This document shows, in pieces, positions 18,411 through 28,015 of a stretch of DNA of 64,000 nt. Where the stretch lies: contig CAZPQK010000010.1 in assembly GCA_964588695.1 (NCBI GenBank), positions 62,001 to 126,000 of the forward strand. The letters are read 5' to 3'. A program made the position numbers and the translations under genes. Source of the DNA: CAZPQK01 sp964588695. GTDB lineage: Bacteria > Krumholzibacteriota > Krumholzibacteriia > WVZY01 > JAKEHA01. The notes beneath the pieces were generated by a model. That model ran no database searches and was not told the DNA's origin. It was given only the letters and a program-made list of their open reading frames with translations. Position 1 is the stretch's first letter. Each line of letters begins with the position of its first letter.

Positions 18411-20696
18411 CTAGCCCTCGAAGGGCGATAGGTCTTGACGGGCGACTTCGACTACCGCTTGCGGCTTCTTCCCTGCTCCCGGATAGACGGCGAAACCGAC
18501 GTTAATGTCGGCGGGAGCAAAAGTAGCCTGACCAGCGCCTTGAAGATCGCGCACCAGATACTGAACCAACCGGGACACTAAAAAACGAATCCGCCGGTCG
18601 CCTTCCAGAACCACCATCGCCAGTGTGTCACGGTCAATCCAAGCGCCGTAATCAGTTTTGCGCGTGCGGGTCTGAACTCCCTGGCTTACCTCGTCGACCA
18701 ATCGCAACGCAAGGTCTTCGTTGTCGGTAAACATGTCGGAAAGGCGAGGAATGTTAAGCAGCAAAACCGAAAACGCCTGATGGTATCGATCCGAGCGCGC
18801 CATTTCGCCTTCGACAACTTTCAGCAGACGATCGGTGTTGCCTTCCAGAATGGAATCGTAGTCAGGCGCCACCGCCGCGGCGGGTTCGTCGGACCGAAGC
18901 CGCGCCACGATCGGCGCCAGAGCGTCGGCAATTTGAGCAGCCACATGACGATCGACGTCGTTGAATGTCGCGCTATCGAGCACGTCTTCGGCGTGCTTGT
19001 CGTACGCGATTACTCCGCCTTGGACGCCTGTGTCGGATAAAACTGGAACTGCAACCAGCGAATGATAGGGTCGCGGTCTGTCGCTGGTTTCGGCGCCGTA
19101 ATCCATCAGCGCCAGATGAAACGGACGTCCACGTTCGATGAGCTTAGCAAAGCGTTCGGCGTCTTCATCGAGCCACGTTGACGAGCGTTGGGCGGTGTCA
19201 TCGTAGAATGACGCAACCATGTCATCGCCTTCTCCCAGGCGAACCGACACGCGTGAGCACTGCAACATACTCGCGACAAAGCGGCTCGCGTAGCCAGCCA
19301 GATCGTCCAGACTGCGACAGGTAAGCAACGTCGGCGCGGCGTCGGAGAGCTTGGCCAACGCCTGTAGTTCGCGACGCAGAGCGTGTTCTTTCTTTTCCGA
19401 GCCGACGAAACGACTCAACTCCAACGCAATCGATTCTTTTACGCTTAGAAATGTTTCCAACTGGCCGCGATCGGCAAACTCCATAGACAGCACGCCGAGT
19501 GGCTTGTGCAACGTAAGGGGAACGTACACGACGCTTGACACGCGCGGGTCGTCATCGTCGGTCGACTCGCTGAGGGTTACGGTTCGCTGCTCCAGATAAC
19601 AGCGAGCTAGTGCGCCGCCTTCCATGCGCACCGTTTCCTGGCCATCGGAGTATCGCCGGGTTGACCCGCCCATCACCAACCAGTCACCTTCGGCTGTACT
19701 AAGGTACACCTCAACAGCGTCCGCGCCCAGATTGGAACGAAGCACACCGGCAAGGGTCGCGAACTTTTCGCTGGCCGAGATGTGCTGTTCGGACAGCTCG
19801 CCAACCGTGCGGCGCACCGCCCAGTCGGTTTGTTGCAATCGCGCCGCTTGAAATTCTTGCGCCTGCTTTAGCAGTTTCGCGATGCGCCCGCTGAGCTTGA
19901 CCAGCGTTGACAGGTCCTCCTCGTCCAGCGGCTCTTCGCTGTGCGGCGACGAAACATTCACCACGCCGAGCAGTTCGTCGTCAACCACCAGCGGCGCACA
20001 AATCGCAGAGCCAATGTCGACGCGGTCGCGATCACCGGCGTAAAGGCGTCCGTCGGGTTGCGAGGTATCTAGCTCCTCGTCAATCAGCCGCGGTTTGCGG
20101 GTTGCCGCCACCCGTCCAGCGATACCCTCCCCAATCCGTTGTCGCGTCTGACGCACCACGCGTTCGCTTAAGCCTGTCGCGTGACCAATAAACAGCTCTT
20201 CGGTCGCGGGCGAGTACATCATGATCGATCCCGCTGCAGCCCCCGTCGCGTCTACGGCGACATCCAGCAGAAAGCGCAGAAGCGCCTCTCGGTCGAACAG
20301 CCGCTCAAACGCTGCCAGTGCGTCGTCGATACCATATGGCGGCGTTTCGTCGTCGGCGTCATCGACTTCCAGTATGGGCATCCCGGCCAGGCGCACGGCC
20401 TCTTGCTGCGACATTGGCTTGATCCCGGTTGCCGCCAGAATCTCGATGACATCGGAAAGACGCCCCCGGTCCGAAGGCACAATCATGTAGTCGATCGCAC
20501 CAACGTCCGGCAAATCCTCCACCCGAGTCACCCGCGGGATCCCCAGGATCTCGGCGATTTCTACGCCCACGGCGGTTGGATCATTGTCAAAAACGAACTC
20601 AATTTCTACGCCTTCGCGCTTATGGAGTTCGCTTAGGACAAAGAGATCCTTATCCCGGGCACCAACAATGCAACAACGTAACGTATTATTTGCCAT
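18411..20696 (-). CDS. Multidomain sensor: Rossmann-like N-terminus, three GAF domains, degenerate GGDEF
   Basis: This 761-aa cytoplasmic protein has no signal peptide or membrane segment. Residues 1-105 resemble a nucleotide-binding Rossmann fold (CCIVGARDKDLFVLSEL then FVFDNDP), although the glycine loop is poor. Three GAF-type domains follow, at about 130-280 (AGSIMMYSPATEELFIGHATG; the hallmark GEGIAGRVAATRKP), 310-430 and 455-600. The C-terminal 120 residues follow the GGDEF pattern (FSVLLLNIPRLSDMF; RTRKTDYGAWIDRDTLAMVV), but the GGDEF motif itself is replaced by WIDRD, so cyclase activity is not expected. It probably senses a small molecule or redox state and acts by protein contact or as a ligand-binding pseudo-enzyme. 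It lies between mutS and mutL, with 114 and 154 nt on either side, and may have its own promoter. Confidence 0.8.
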   Translation of the reverse strand: MANNTLRCCIVGARDKDLFVLSELHKREGVEIEFVFDNDPTAVGVEIAEILGIPRVTRVEDLPDVGAIDYMIVPSDRGRLSDVIEILAATGIKPMSQQEAVRLAGMPILEVDDADDETPPYGIDDALAAFERLFDREALLRFLLDVAVDATGAAAGSIMMYSPATEELFIGHATGLSERVVRQTRQRIGEGIAGRVAATRKPRLIDEELDTSQPDGRLYAGDRDRVDIGSAICAPLVVDDELLGVVNVSSPHSEEPLDEEDLSTLVKLSGRIAKLLKQAQEFQAARLQQTDWAVRRTVGELSEQHISASEKFATLAGVLRSNLGADAVEVYLSTAEGDWLVMGGSTRRYSDGQETVRMEGGALARCYLEQRTVTLSESTDDDDPRVSSVVYVPLTLHKPLGVLSMEFADRGQLETFLSVKESIALELSRFVGSEKKEHALRRELQALAKLSDAAPTLLTCRSLDDLAGYASRFVASMLQCSRVSVRLGEGDDMVASFYDDTAQRSSTWLDEDAERFAKLIERGRPFHLALMDYGAETSDRPRPYHSLVAVPVLSDTGVQGGVIAYDKHAEDVLDSATFNDVDRHVAAQIADALAPIVARLRSDEPAAAVAPDYDSILEGNTDRLLKVVEGEMARSDRYHQAFSVLLLNIPRLSDMFTDNEDLALRLVDEVSQGVQTRTRKTDYGAWIDRDTLAMVVLEGDRRIRFLVSRLVQYLVRDLQGAGQATFAPADINVGFAVYPGAGKKPQAVVEVARQDLSPFEG

Positions 20697-20810
20697 TAGC
20701 TTATGTGCTTATAGTAAGAAGCCAGGCGAGCTTAGGCTGGCCCTGGAGACACGACACGATACTATTGTAAGCAAATGGTAGACCAGCGAACGAATGAGGA
20801 CGAATCGTGC

Positions 20811-23423
20811 CTAGCCGTCGATGCCATCCTGGAGTTTGCGGAGAAACTGAAGGGCGTCCAGCGGGGTGGATTCGTCGACCGAAAAGGCCCGCAACTCTTC
20901 CAGAACTGCGGCGCCAGGGAGCGCAGGAACGTCACCTACAGAGTCCGACGCGGAGTGACCACCGGGTTCAAAGAGTCCCAGCTGTCCGGGATTGTGCTCG
21001 CCAACCGCCTGCGACACCAGGTCGCGGCGACGCTCGAGCTCGCCGAGGATTTCCTCCGCGCGTGCGATCACCGACTGCGGTAGGCCAGCAATCTTCGCTG
21101 CGTGGATACCGAAGCTTTTGTCGCTGGTGCCATTAACGATCTTGCGTAGAAACACGATACCGCCTTCCCACTCGCGGATGGTGATCTTGAGGTTCACCAG
21201 TCGCGGGTACTGTCGCCGCAGCTGCGTGAGTTCGTGGAAGTGCGTGGCAAACAACGTGCGCGGTCGACCATGGTCACCGCCCAAAATGAACTCGGTTACC
21301 GCCCACGCGATGCTAAGTCCGTCGTAGGTGCTGGTGCCGCGGCCAATCTCGTCGAGCAACACCAGACTGCGATCGGTCATGTCGCGAAGAATCCGTGCAG
21401 TCTCATTCATTTCGACCAGGAACGTCGATTCCCCGCGACTTAGTCGATCGCTCGCTCCTACACGCGTAAAAACACGGTCGACGCAACCTATGCGCGCGCG
21501 CTCGGCGGGCACAAAACTCCCCATCTGAGCCATGACCACAATCAGTGCTGTTTGCCGAAGGAAAGTGCTCTTTCCAGACATGTTGGGGCCGGTGATAAGC
21601 CCAAACTGTCGCTGTTCCGGCTCCAGGTGCAGATCGTTGGGAACGAAGCCTTCGTTAGAAAAGCGTTCAATGACGGGATGACGGCCGCCGACAATTTCCA
21701 GCGACCTGGTCGTATCGACAATTGGCCGGGTGAAGCCGTACTTCTTAGCGCTTACGGCAAGCGACAAAATGGCGTCGATCCGACCGATCGCGCGCGCTGC
21801 AAGCTGCAAGGCGTCAACATTCGCGGTTACACAGGCGCATAGTTTCTCGAACACTCTCTGCTCGTGAGCGACGCGAGTTTCTTCGGCTTGCAGAATTTCC
21901 TGTTCGCGATTCTTGAGCTCTTCGGTGTAGTAGCGGCGGGAATTTACCAGTGTCTGCTTTTCAAGGTATCGCTCCGGAACTTTATCGCGATGGGCATTGG
22001 TCACTTCCAGATAGTAACCAAACACTTTGTTGAACCCGACTTTGAGTTGCGCGATTCCTGTGGCCTCGCGCTCCCGAGTTTCCAGGTTGGCGATCCAGGT
22101 TTTTGCAGCTTCGCTTCGTTCGATCAGCTCATCAAGATCGGCGTCGAAACCTTTCTTTATCACACCACCGTCGCGCAAATGCCCGGGTGGGTCTTCCACG
22201 ATCGCGCGTTCGATGTCGCCACACAAAGACGTGTGGTCCCCCAAATCAGCGGATGCGAGCCGAAACAAATCACTGTCGATCTTTCGCGCGGTTTCCTGCA
22301 GCCCCGGGACGGCCGCCAAAGATACTCGCAGCGCGTGGAACTCCCGCGGAATCGCCTTGCGCGCGGCGATTCGCGAAGTCAACCGCTCGATGTCCGCAAC
22401 CGGGCGCAACTGACGCTGCAACACTTCGGCTAAACTAGCGTCCGTATGAACACGCGCGACGGCGTCGAGCCGCTGATCGATTCCGGCGACATCGGCTAGC
22501 GGCGTCTGCATCCATGATCGAATGGTTCGCGCACCCATCGGACTAGTCGACTCATCAAGTGTTTTCAGCAGGGTCGCATTCGGTCGGCCGCCGCGAGCGA
22601 CATCAAACAATTCGAGGTTAGCGATTGTTTCTTCGTCCAGCGACAGGTAACTGGAGTCCGCCAGCCGCCGGATACGGACGATTTGAGGCAGGTCGCCACC
22701 GCGTAGTTCTCGACAACGATGCACCAGAGCCCCGGAGACTGCTTGCTCTAACGGCGAAAGCGTAGAAACAACGTCCGCGTTGGCGTCACCAAACTGTTGG
22801 GCTAACTCTGCCGAGTAATCCTCTGTCGTATTGATTTGCTTTACATAAGGAAACCCCAGTAGCGATTCGGTCTCGCGAAGAAGTACGTTGTCAACGTCCG
22901 GCGCAACCAGAAGCTCGCGAACACGCTTACCCTGCAGCAGATGCGGGAGTTCGTCGACACCACCGGAGGCAATAGCGAAGTCACCGGTACTGACGTCGGT
23001 AAGAGCGATCCCAGCCCGGGAACCGTCAATTGCCAAAGCCATGCAAAAGTTATTGTCGTCGTCGATTAGCAGTTGTTCGTTAAGAGCCGTTCCTGGTGTA
23101 AGAACTTCGACCACTTCGCGACGCACCAGACCTTTAGCGGCTGCCGCGTCTTCGACCTGCTCGCAGATTGCCACCTGTTTCCCTGCGGCCAGGAGTTTAG
23201 TGACGTAGTTTTCCGCCGCATGAAAGGGAACTCCGGCCAGTGGAATTGGATTGGCTTTGTTCTTGTCGCGACTGGTGAGCGCTATGTTAAGCAAGCGCGA
23301 CACTTCGACGGCGTCATCAAAAAAAGTTTCGTAGAAGTCGCCTACGCGAAACAAGAGTATCGAGTCGTCATACTTAGACTTGATCTCTTGATACTGGGTC
23401 ATCAAGGGAGACGAGTCAGCCAC
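20811..23423 (-). CDS. mutS: DNA mismatch recognition protein MutS
   Basis: MutS binds mispaired and looped DNA as a clamp. The mismatch-reading Phe-x-Glu motif is GDFYETF (Phe30, Glu32). The ATPase domain has the Walker A segment GPNMSGKSTFLRQTA near residue 610, the Walker B LVLLDEIGRGTSTYDG and the FATHFHEL switch His. At 870 aa it is full length with a C-terminal helical tail. The GTG start overlaps the preceding TAG stop by one base (TAGTG), so it is coupled to the SPOR-domain gene. mutL lies two genes downstream. Confidence 0.97.
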   Translation of the reverse strand: MADSSPLMTQYQEIKSKYDDSILLFRVGDFYETFFDDAVEVSRLLNIALTSRDKNKANPIPLAGVPFHAAENYVTKLLAAGKQVAICEQVEDAAAAKGLVRREVVEVLTPGTALNEQLLIDDDNNFCMALAIDGSRAGIALTDVSTGDFAIASGGVDELPHLLQGKRVRELLVAPDVDNVLLRETESLLGFPYVKQINTTEDYSAELAQQFGDANADVVSTLSPLEQAVSGALVHRCRELRGGDLPQIVRIRRLADSSYLSLDEETIANLELFDVARGGRPNATLLKTLDESTSPMGARTIRSWMQTPLADVAGIDQRLDAVARVHTDASLAEVLQRQLRPVADIERLTSRIAARKAIPREFHALRVSLAAVPGLQETARKIDSDLFRLASADLGDHTSLCGDIERAIVEDPPGHLRDGGVIKKGFDADLDELIERSEAAKTWIANLETREREATGIAQLKVGFNKVFGYYLEVTNAHRDKVPERYLEKQTLVNSRRYYTEELKNREQEILQAEETRVAHEQRVFEKLCACVTANVDALQLAARAIGRIDAILSLAVSAKKYGFTRPIVDTTRSLEIVGGRHPVIERFSNEGFVPNDLHLEPEQRQFGLITGPNMSGKSTFLRQTALIVVMAQMGSFVPAERARIGCVDRVFTRVGASDRLSRGESTFLVEMNETARILRDMTDRSLVLLDEIGRGTSTYDGLSIAWAVTEFILGGDHGRPRTLFATHFHELTQLRRQYPRLVNLKITIREWEGGIVFLRKIVNGTSDKSFGIHAAKIAGLPQSVIARAEEILGELERRRDLVSQAVGEHNPGQLGLFEPGGHSASDSVGDVPALPGAAVLEELRAFSVDESTPLDALQFLRKLQDGIDG

Positions 23424-24445
23424 TAAGGAACCGCCATGATGGTGTAGTTTTCGTTGAGCTCGCGCGACATTTCCGCGCCTTTGCGATCTGCGTCATCACG
23501 GCTGGGAAAGTAGCCATAGCGAACTCGATGGTACTCGCGAAAGCGAACCAGTTCGGTGTCGACTCGCACCGCTGGGTATATTTTCTTTATCTTGCCCTGC
23601 AGTTTGATTGCGTTGGCGCGATCGCGAAAGGATCCGAACTGGACCGTAAACTTGGGGCCGCCAGTCATCGGGGTGGGCGTTTCATCTTCGACCGCCGTAG
23701 ACGAACGAACATCAACTTCGGCCGTTTCGGTCATGCGCTGAAGTTTCTCGCGGGCGCGCACCGCTTCGGGAGTATCTCGAAACTGACTAACCAGATCGGC
23801 GTACTGACGCCGAGCCGCGTTTACTTGCCCTTGATGCTCTAAGCATTCGCCATAACGGTACATGGCAACGGGTGATATCTCCGCCTCAGCCAGGGCCTGA
23901 AACTTGGCGCACGCTTCTGCTCTTTCGTCAGCGTCCCAGTCCATCTCTCCCATCGCCAGCAAGGCCCAGGCGCGATAGCGACCCCGATCGACGCGGCGAA
24001 ACGCGTCGCGTGCGGCGTCCGGTTCATTCGCCATTAGAGCGCTGAGACCGGTAAAGTAGCAGGCTTCCCGCGAACTATCGCAGACGTCGCCATTGTCTAG
24101 TTGCGTCTGCGCAGTGCGGTAGTTCCCTAACGCGTACTCGGTTTTTGCGATTTCCAGTCGTGATCGTTTCGCCCATTCGCTTCCCGGCGACGCGCCGATG
24201 ACTTCACGGTACAGGCGCGACGCCTGTTCCCAGTTGGTGGACAAAGTGCCCAGGTAGTACTTAACCCGATACTGCTCGTCATGATCCGCGACGTCGAGAG
24301 CACGTTCCAACAGTCCAACTGCGCGTTGGAAGTCACCGTCCTCACGGGCTCCAAGCGCCCGTTCTACCAGGCGATCCGCGGTTTGTGCGAATGTCCCGCC
24401 GCACATCATGGCCACCAGAAGGAGTGCGATCGTCGCTCGCCGCAC
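23423..24445 (-). CDS. Periplasmic TPR and SPOR-domain protein
   Basis: A 340-aa exported protein. The signal peptide (RRATIALLLVAMMCGGTFAQ) is followed by TPR-like helices (ALGAREDGDFQRAVGLLERAL; YREVIGASPGSEWAKRSRLE; ARRQYADLVSQFRDTPEAV). A C-terminal SPOR domain of about 75 residues follows (FTVQFGSFRDRANAIKLQGK through YGYFPSRDDADRKG). SPOR domains bind glycan strands stripped of stem peptides, so a role at the division septum or in cell-wall turnover is likely. There is a Cys pair region VCDSSREAC, perhaps a disulfide. It starts 3 nt after the LapB-like gene and abuts mutS. Confidence 0.85.
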   Translation of the reverse strand: MRRATIALLLVAMMCGGTFAQTADRLVERALGAREDGDFQRAVGLLERALDVADHDEQYRVKYYLGTLSTNWEQASRLYREVIGASPGSEWAKRSRLEIAKTEYALGNYRTAQTQLDNGDVCDSSREACYFTGLSALMANEPDAARDAFRRVDRGRYRAWALLAMGEMDWDADERAEACAKFQALAEAEISPVAMYRYGECLEHQGQVNAARRQYADLVSQFRDTPEAVRAREKLQRMTETAEVDVRSSTAVEDETPTPMTGGPKFTVQFGSFRDRANAIKLQGKIKKIYPAVRVDTELVRFREYHRVRYGYFPSRDDADRKGAEMSRELNENYTIMAVP

Positions 24446-24448
24446 GTC

Positions 24449-25552
24449 CTAGACTCCTACCGCCGGTCGCAGCGATTCAAAGTCAAAGTTCGACAACTCG
24501 CCGGTGCCGGAGGGTGCAAACTCTTCGGCGAACTTCTCAACCGCACTGCGGTCTTCGCGGTTGGCGTAAATAGACGTAAGTAGCATTGTTGCTCCCACGC
24601 TGTCTGGTTTGCCGCTGCGAAACTCCTCCAGGAGTTGCAACGCGTCATCTTCGCGACCTTGTTTGCGGTAGAACGACGCCAACGACAACGTTGCATACTC
24701 GTCGTCGGGGCGGGCTTCGAGAATGTCACGATACACTTCACCGACATCTCCAAAACGGCCGCTCTGAAACAAAACACGCTCCAAATGGGACAGCGCGATT
24801 CGCGAAACGTCCGGCGAAAGTTTTGCTGCTTGCCGCCAATGGGTAGCGGCGGCTTCGGAGTGTCCCTGCGCGTCTTCGAAATTACCCAGTACTAGAAGCG
24901 CGTCGGCCGAATTCTCGTCGTGCTTTAGGGCACGCTGCAGGAGCTTCTTGGCTTCGCTAGTCTTATCTTCACCAAGCTTCCGCCGGGCCGCTGCGGCCAG
25001 ATAACTGGCAATCTGGTGATCACCGGTCGCGCCGAGTTTCTTCAAATCGCGGAGCTGGTCGTAGGCCCCGTCTATGTCTCCGGTGCGATCAAGCTCGCGT
25101 GCCAGCACAAAAAAAGCTGCGGGAGCCCGCACCCCGCGCTTTTTGATCGCTTGCTGCAACGTTTCGATTGCCTGCTTGGGCTGGCCAAGGGCCGCGTAGT
25201 CTTCGGCGATATTAATGCTAAGATCGACATGCTCTGCCGAAGTAAGTTCGGTATGTACCGTCAGGTTCTTGTGGATCTGGAGTGCTTTATTTGCTTCACC
25301 GCGCACGCGCATCAGCTCGCCCAGGCGAATATATCCATCCGGCGGCGCGGCACCCGATCTCACAGCTTGCTCCAAGTTGCGTTGCGCGTCGTCGCGCCGC
25401 CCATCGATCAGGGCTTTCAGTCCTTCCACGTAGGGAGTCGCGCGACGCGCTTCGGGCTTGCGTTGGCGAACCAACACAACCAGGGCAGCAGCTACGAGGA
25501 TGATAAAGACCGTCGCCAGGGCGGCAAACAATAGTTCGTCACGTCCAATCAT
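24449..25552 (-). CDS. LapB-like membrane-anchored TPR protein
   Basis: The 367-aa protein has one N-terminal membrane segment (ELLFAALATVFIILVAAALV) followed by RQRK and then a cytoplasmic array of TPR units from about residue 40 to 330 (for example GLKALIDGRRDDAQRNLEQA and VYRDILEARPDDEYATLSLA). This is the plan of E. coli LapB/YciM, and the gene follows a LapA-type gene by 6 nt, as in E. coli lapAB, which controls LPS synthesis via LpxC turnover and envelope assembly. The rubredoxin-like zinc knuckle at the LapB C-terminus is missing: the protein ends SNFDFESLRPAVGV without a Cys pair. Function in lipid A control is therefore only inferred. Confidence 0.78.
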   Translation of the reverse strand: MIGRDELLFAALATVFIILVAAALVVLVRQRKPEARRATPYVEGLKALIDGRRDDAQRNLEQAVRSGAAPPDGYIRLGELMRVRGEANKALQIHKNLTVHTELTSAEHVDLSINIAEDYAALGQPKQAIETLQQAIKKRGVRAPAAFFVLARELDRTGDIDGAYDQLRDLKKLGATGDHQIASYLAAAARRKLGEDKTSEAKKLLQRALKHDENSADALLVLGNFEDAQGHSEAAATHWRQAAKLSPDVSRIALSHLERVLFQSGRFGDVGEVYRDILEARPDDEYATLSLASFYRKQGREDDALQLLEEFRSGKPDSVGATMLLTSIYANREDRSAVEKFAEEFAPSGTGELSNFDFESLRPAVGV

Positions 25553-25558
25553 GGTGTT

Positions 25559-25891
25559 CTAATCCACTTCCCCTACTGGTGGTACCGATGACGGCCCGGC
25601 GTTTTCCTCCAACGGCAAACTGCGCAGCGCGGCGATTTCTTTTTTTAGCTTGTCGATGTTCCGACGTCCTGAAGAAAGTTGTGCACGCAACTGAATTTCA
25701 TTTACCGCCGCAATCAAGAACGACAACACCATACCCGCTGCGAATACGGTCAGCAGCAAAAGGTTCAGGTTCAGGTTCTCGAACTTCTTTGTGACCAGCG
25801 TAAAGTCAACGCTTTCGCCTGCGTTTTGGGTTCCCACCAGCAGGAACACTAGCACGCCGATTAGAATGATTACGCCTCGGATAAACCACAC
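25559..25891 (-). CDS. lapA: LapA-family (DUF1049) small inner-membrane protein
   Basis: The 110-aa protein has two transmembrane helices (FIRGVIILIGVLVFLLVG and LLLLTVFAAGMVLSFLIAAV) flanking a short QNAGESVDF loop, then a coiled-coil-like tail (RRNIDKLKKEIAALRSL), the LapA plan. I place the start at the GTG at 25891, because a perfect AAGGAGG lies 6 nt upstream; a reading frame that runs further upstream would place this ribosome-binding site inside the gene. It is followed by the LapB-like gene, and the pair probably forms one membrane complex. Confidence 0.82.
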   Translation of the reverse strand: MWFIRGVIILIGVLVFLLVGTQNAGESVDFTLVTKKFENLNLNLLLLTVFAAGMVLSFLIAAVNEIQLRAQLSSGRRNIDKLKKEIAALRSLPLEENAGPSSVPPVGEVD

Positions 25892-25973
25892 GTCGCTCTC
25901 CTCCTTATTAAAGCCAGGTAGAATGATGCCCCTCAGGATGGCTAACGTCAAGCAAACTAAGGGGTAACTGCCG

Positions 25974-26005
25974 ATACGACAAAGGCCCCGGCGGATGCCG
26001 GGGCC
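25974..26005 (-). terminator. Rho-independent terminator after rpsA
   Basis: On the minus strand the arms AGGCCCCGGC and GCCGGGGCCT with a 4-nt loop form a 10-bp GC-rich stem followed by TTTGTCGT. It ends the rpsA transcript and separates it from lapA. Confidence 0.85.
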
Positions 26006-26030
26006 TCTGTAACGATCGCCGGAGAAAAGA

Positions 26031-27926
26031 CTAGGCGTCTTCTTTCGGCTCTTCCTCTTCTACCGGAGCTTCTTCCGCAGCCGATGCCGTACTGGCGGGC
26101 GCGTCGTCTTCGACGTCGTCAAACTCGCCGCTGTCATCACTGCTGGTTGGAGCTGGCATGTGGGCTTTCTTGGGGTATTTGGCCAAGAACGCTTCGGTCT
26201 CGTCTTCGTGCGCCTTCAGCCAGGCCGAAACGCTAAGGACGATACGCTTGTTCTTGGGATCAACCTTAATTACCCGCAGCGGGAGCACGTTCTCTTCGGC
26301 AAAGTACTCTTCGGGGTGATTAATGCCTTCCATACCCATCTGGCCAACGGGGACAAAGCCCTCAACGTCCGAACGCAGTTCCACCACCGCACCGCGGTCG
26401 AGCAGGCGCGTCACGCGACCTTCGACTTCGGTGTCGACAACGAACTCAACCGCGAGTTGGTCCCACGGGTTTTCGGTGAGTTGCTTCATACCCAGACTGA
26501 TCCGTTTCTTGTCCTGACTGATATCGAGAACAATAACGTCAATCACATCACCCTTCTTAACGACTTCGCTGGGATGGCGCACTCGCTTGGCCCAGGACAT
26601 GTCGGAGATGTGAAGAAGCCCGTCGATCCCCTCTTCCAACTCGACAAACGCTCCGAAGTTGGTGAGGTTGCGAACGGTTCCGGTGAGCTTGGTGCCAACC
26701 GGATACTTGTTTTCGATCGTCGTCCAGGGATCGGGCTCGGTCTGTTTGAGACCCAGCGAGATCTTCTGGTTGTCTTTATCGACCTTAAGCACAACGGCTT
26801 CGACGTCCTGACCAACCGAGAGAATCTTGGACGGGTGCTTGACGTGCTTGGTCCAGGACATTTCGGAGATGTGAATGAGACCCTCCACGCCTTTTTCCAA
26901 CTCCACAAACGCGCCGTAGTCGGTAATGCTGACCACCCGGCCGGTGACCCGCGAATCCACGGCGTACCGTTCGTCGACGCCTTCCCACGGATACGGTTGC
27001 AGTTGCTTTAGGCCCAGAGAGATTTTCTCGCGTTCTTTGTCGAAGTCCAACACCTTGACTTGCAGAAGATCGCCAATTTGGACCACTTCCGACGGGTGGC
27101 TGATACGCCCCCAGGTCATGTCGGTCAGGTGAAGCAGGCCGTCCACACCGCCGAGGTCAACGAACGCGCCAAAGTCGGTGATGTTCTTGACCGACCCTTC
27201 GCGAATCTGACCCGACTCGAGTTCGGCGAGCAGTTGCTTCTTTTGCACTTCGCGTTGCTCTTCGAGAACGACGCGACGCGAGATAACGATGTTGCGACGG
27301 CGCTTGTTGATCTTGATGATCTTAAACTCAAGCTCTTGCGCAATGAGATCGTCCAGGTTGGGCACTTGTCGGAGCGCAATCTGACTACCCGGCAGGAATG
27401 CATCCACACCGAGCAAGTCGACAACCAGGCCGCCTTTAATGCGACGCTTGACCGTACCCGCCATGATGCTGCCATCTTCGTGGGCATCCTTAATTTTGCC
27501 CCAAACCTTAAAGAAGTCGGCTTTCTCTTTGGAAAGAACAACCAGACCGTCCTGGTTTTCCAGTTTCTCCAGGTAAACGTCAAACTCGTCTCCGGGTTTG
27601 ACGTCGGGCACGTTGCGAAACTCGTGAATCGGAATCGCGCCTTCGCTCTTGAAACCGACATCAACGATGACTTCGCTTTCGCGAACCTCGGACACCGATC
27701 CCTTTACGATCTTGCCTTCTTCGAAGGTTGAAATATCGTGGTCGAAGCCTTCCAACAACTCGGCCATCGATGCCGAACCGGTTACCAGGTCCGCCTCGAG
27801 GTCATCGTTGTCCATGACTTCAAACATGGCGTACGCCGGCGACTTCAGTGCCGACGTGGACTTGCTCACACCTCCCTTCGTATGGATTTCTTCGGACGCT
27901 TCCGTCCCAGGTGTTTGTTCCGACAT
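26031..27926 (-). CDS. rpsA: Ribosomal protein S1 (six S1 domains)
   Basis: S1 helps the 30S subunit capture structured mRNAs. Six S1/OB domains are visible in 631 aa: from about residue 68 (EGKIVKGSVSEVRESEVIVD), 153 (AGTVKRRIKGGLVVDLLG), 240 (EGSVKNITDFGAFVDLGG), 325 (GRVVSITDYGAFVELEKG), 412 (TGTVRNLTNFGAFVELEEG) and 500 (EGRVTRLLDRGAVVELRS). An extra N-terminal arm of about 60 residues and a very acidic C-terminal tail are present. The ATG at 27926 has a perfect AAGGAGG 8 nt upstream. It follows the cmk/plsC fusion gene, as rpsA follows cmk in many bacteria, and ends in a strong terminator. Confidence 0.96.
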   Translation of the reverse strand: MSEQTPGTEASEEIHTKGGVSKSTSALKSPAYAMFEVMDNDDLEADLVTGSASMAELLEGFDHDISTFEEGKIVKGSVSEVRESEVIVDVGFKSEGAIPIHEFRNVPDVKPGDEFDVYLEKLENQDGLVVLSKEKADFFKVWGKIKDAHEDGSIMAGTVKRRIKGGLVVDLLGVDAFLPGSQIALRQVPNLDDLIAQELEFKIIKINKRRRNIVISRRVVLEEQREVQKKQLLAELESGQIREGSVKNITDFGAFVDLGGVDGLLHLTDMTWGRISHPSEVVQIGDLLQVKVLDFDKEREKISLGLKQLQPYPWEGVDERYAVDSRVTGRVVSITDYGAFVELEKGVEGLIHISEMSWTKHVKHPSKILSVGQDVEAVVLKVDKDNQKISLGLKQTEPDPWTTIENKYPVGTKLTGTVRNLTNFGAFVELEEGIDGLLHISDMSWAKRVRHPSEVVKKGDVIDVIVLDISQDKKRISLGMKQLTENPWDQLAVEFVVDTEVEGRVTRLLDRGAVVELRSDVEGFVPVGQMGMEGINHPEEYFAEENVLPLRVIKVDPKNKRIVLSVSAWLKAHEDETEAFLAKYPKKAHMPAPTSSDDSGEFDDVEDDAPASTASAAEEAPVEEEEPKEDA

Positions 27927-27975
27927 GAAAAACGCCTCCTTAATTAACGCATAAAAAATCGGAAACTAGTCCTGT

Positions 27976-28004
27976 AGAGTAATACGCAGGGTTCGGGTAA
28001 GCAA
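27976..28004 (-). promoter_or_regulatory. Candidate rpsA promoter
   Basis: TTGCTT (28004-27999), 17-nt spacer and TACTCT (27981-27976) lie between the cmk/plsC stop and rpsA, leaving a leader of about 45 nt. The same -10 sequence TACTCT follows a perfect -35 box upstream of the PQQ gene at 53659. Confidence 0.4.
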
Positions 28005-28015
28005 GTGGAATCTGA

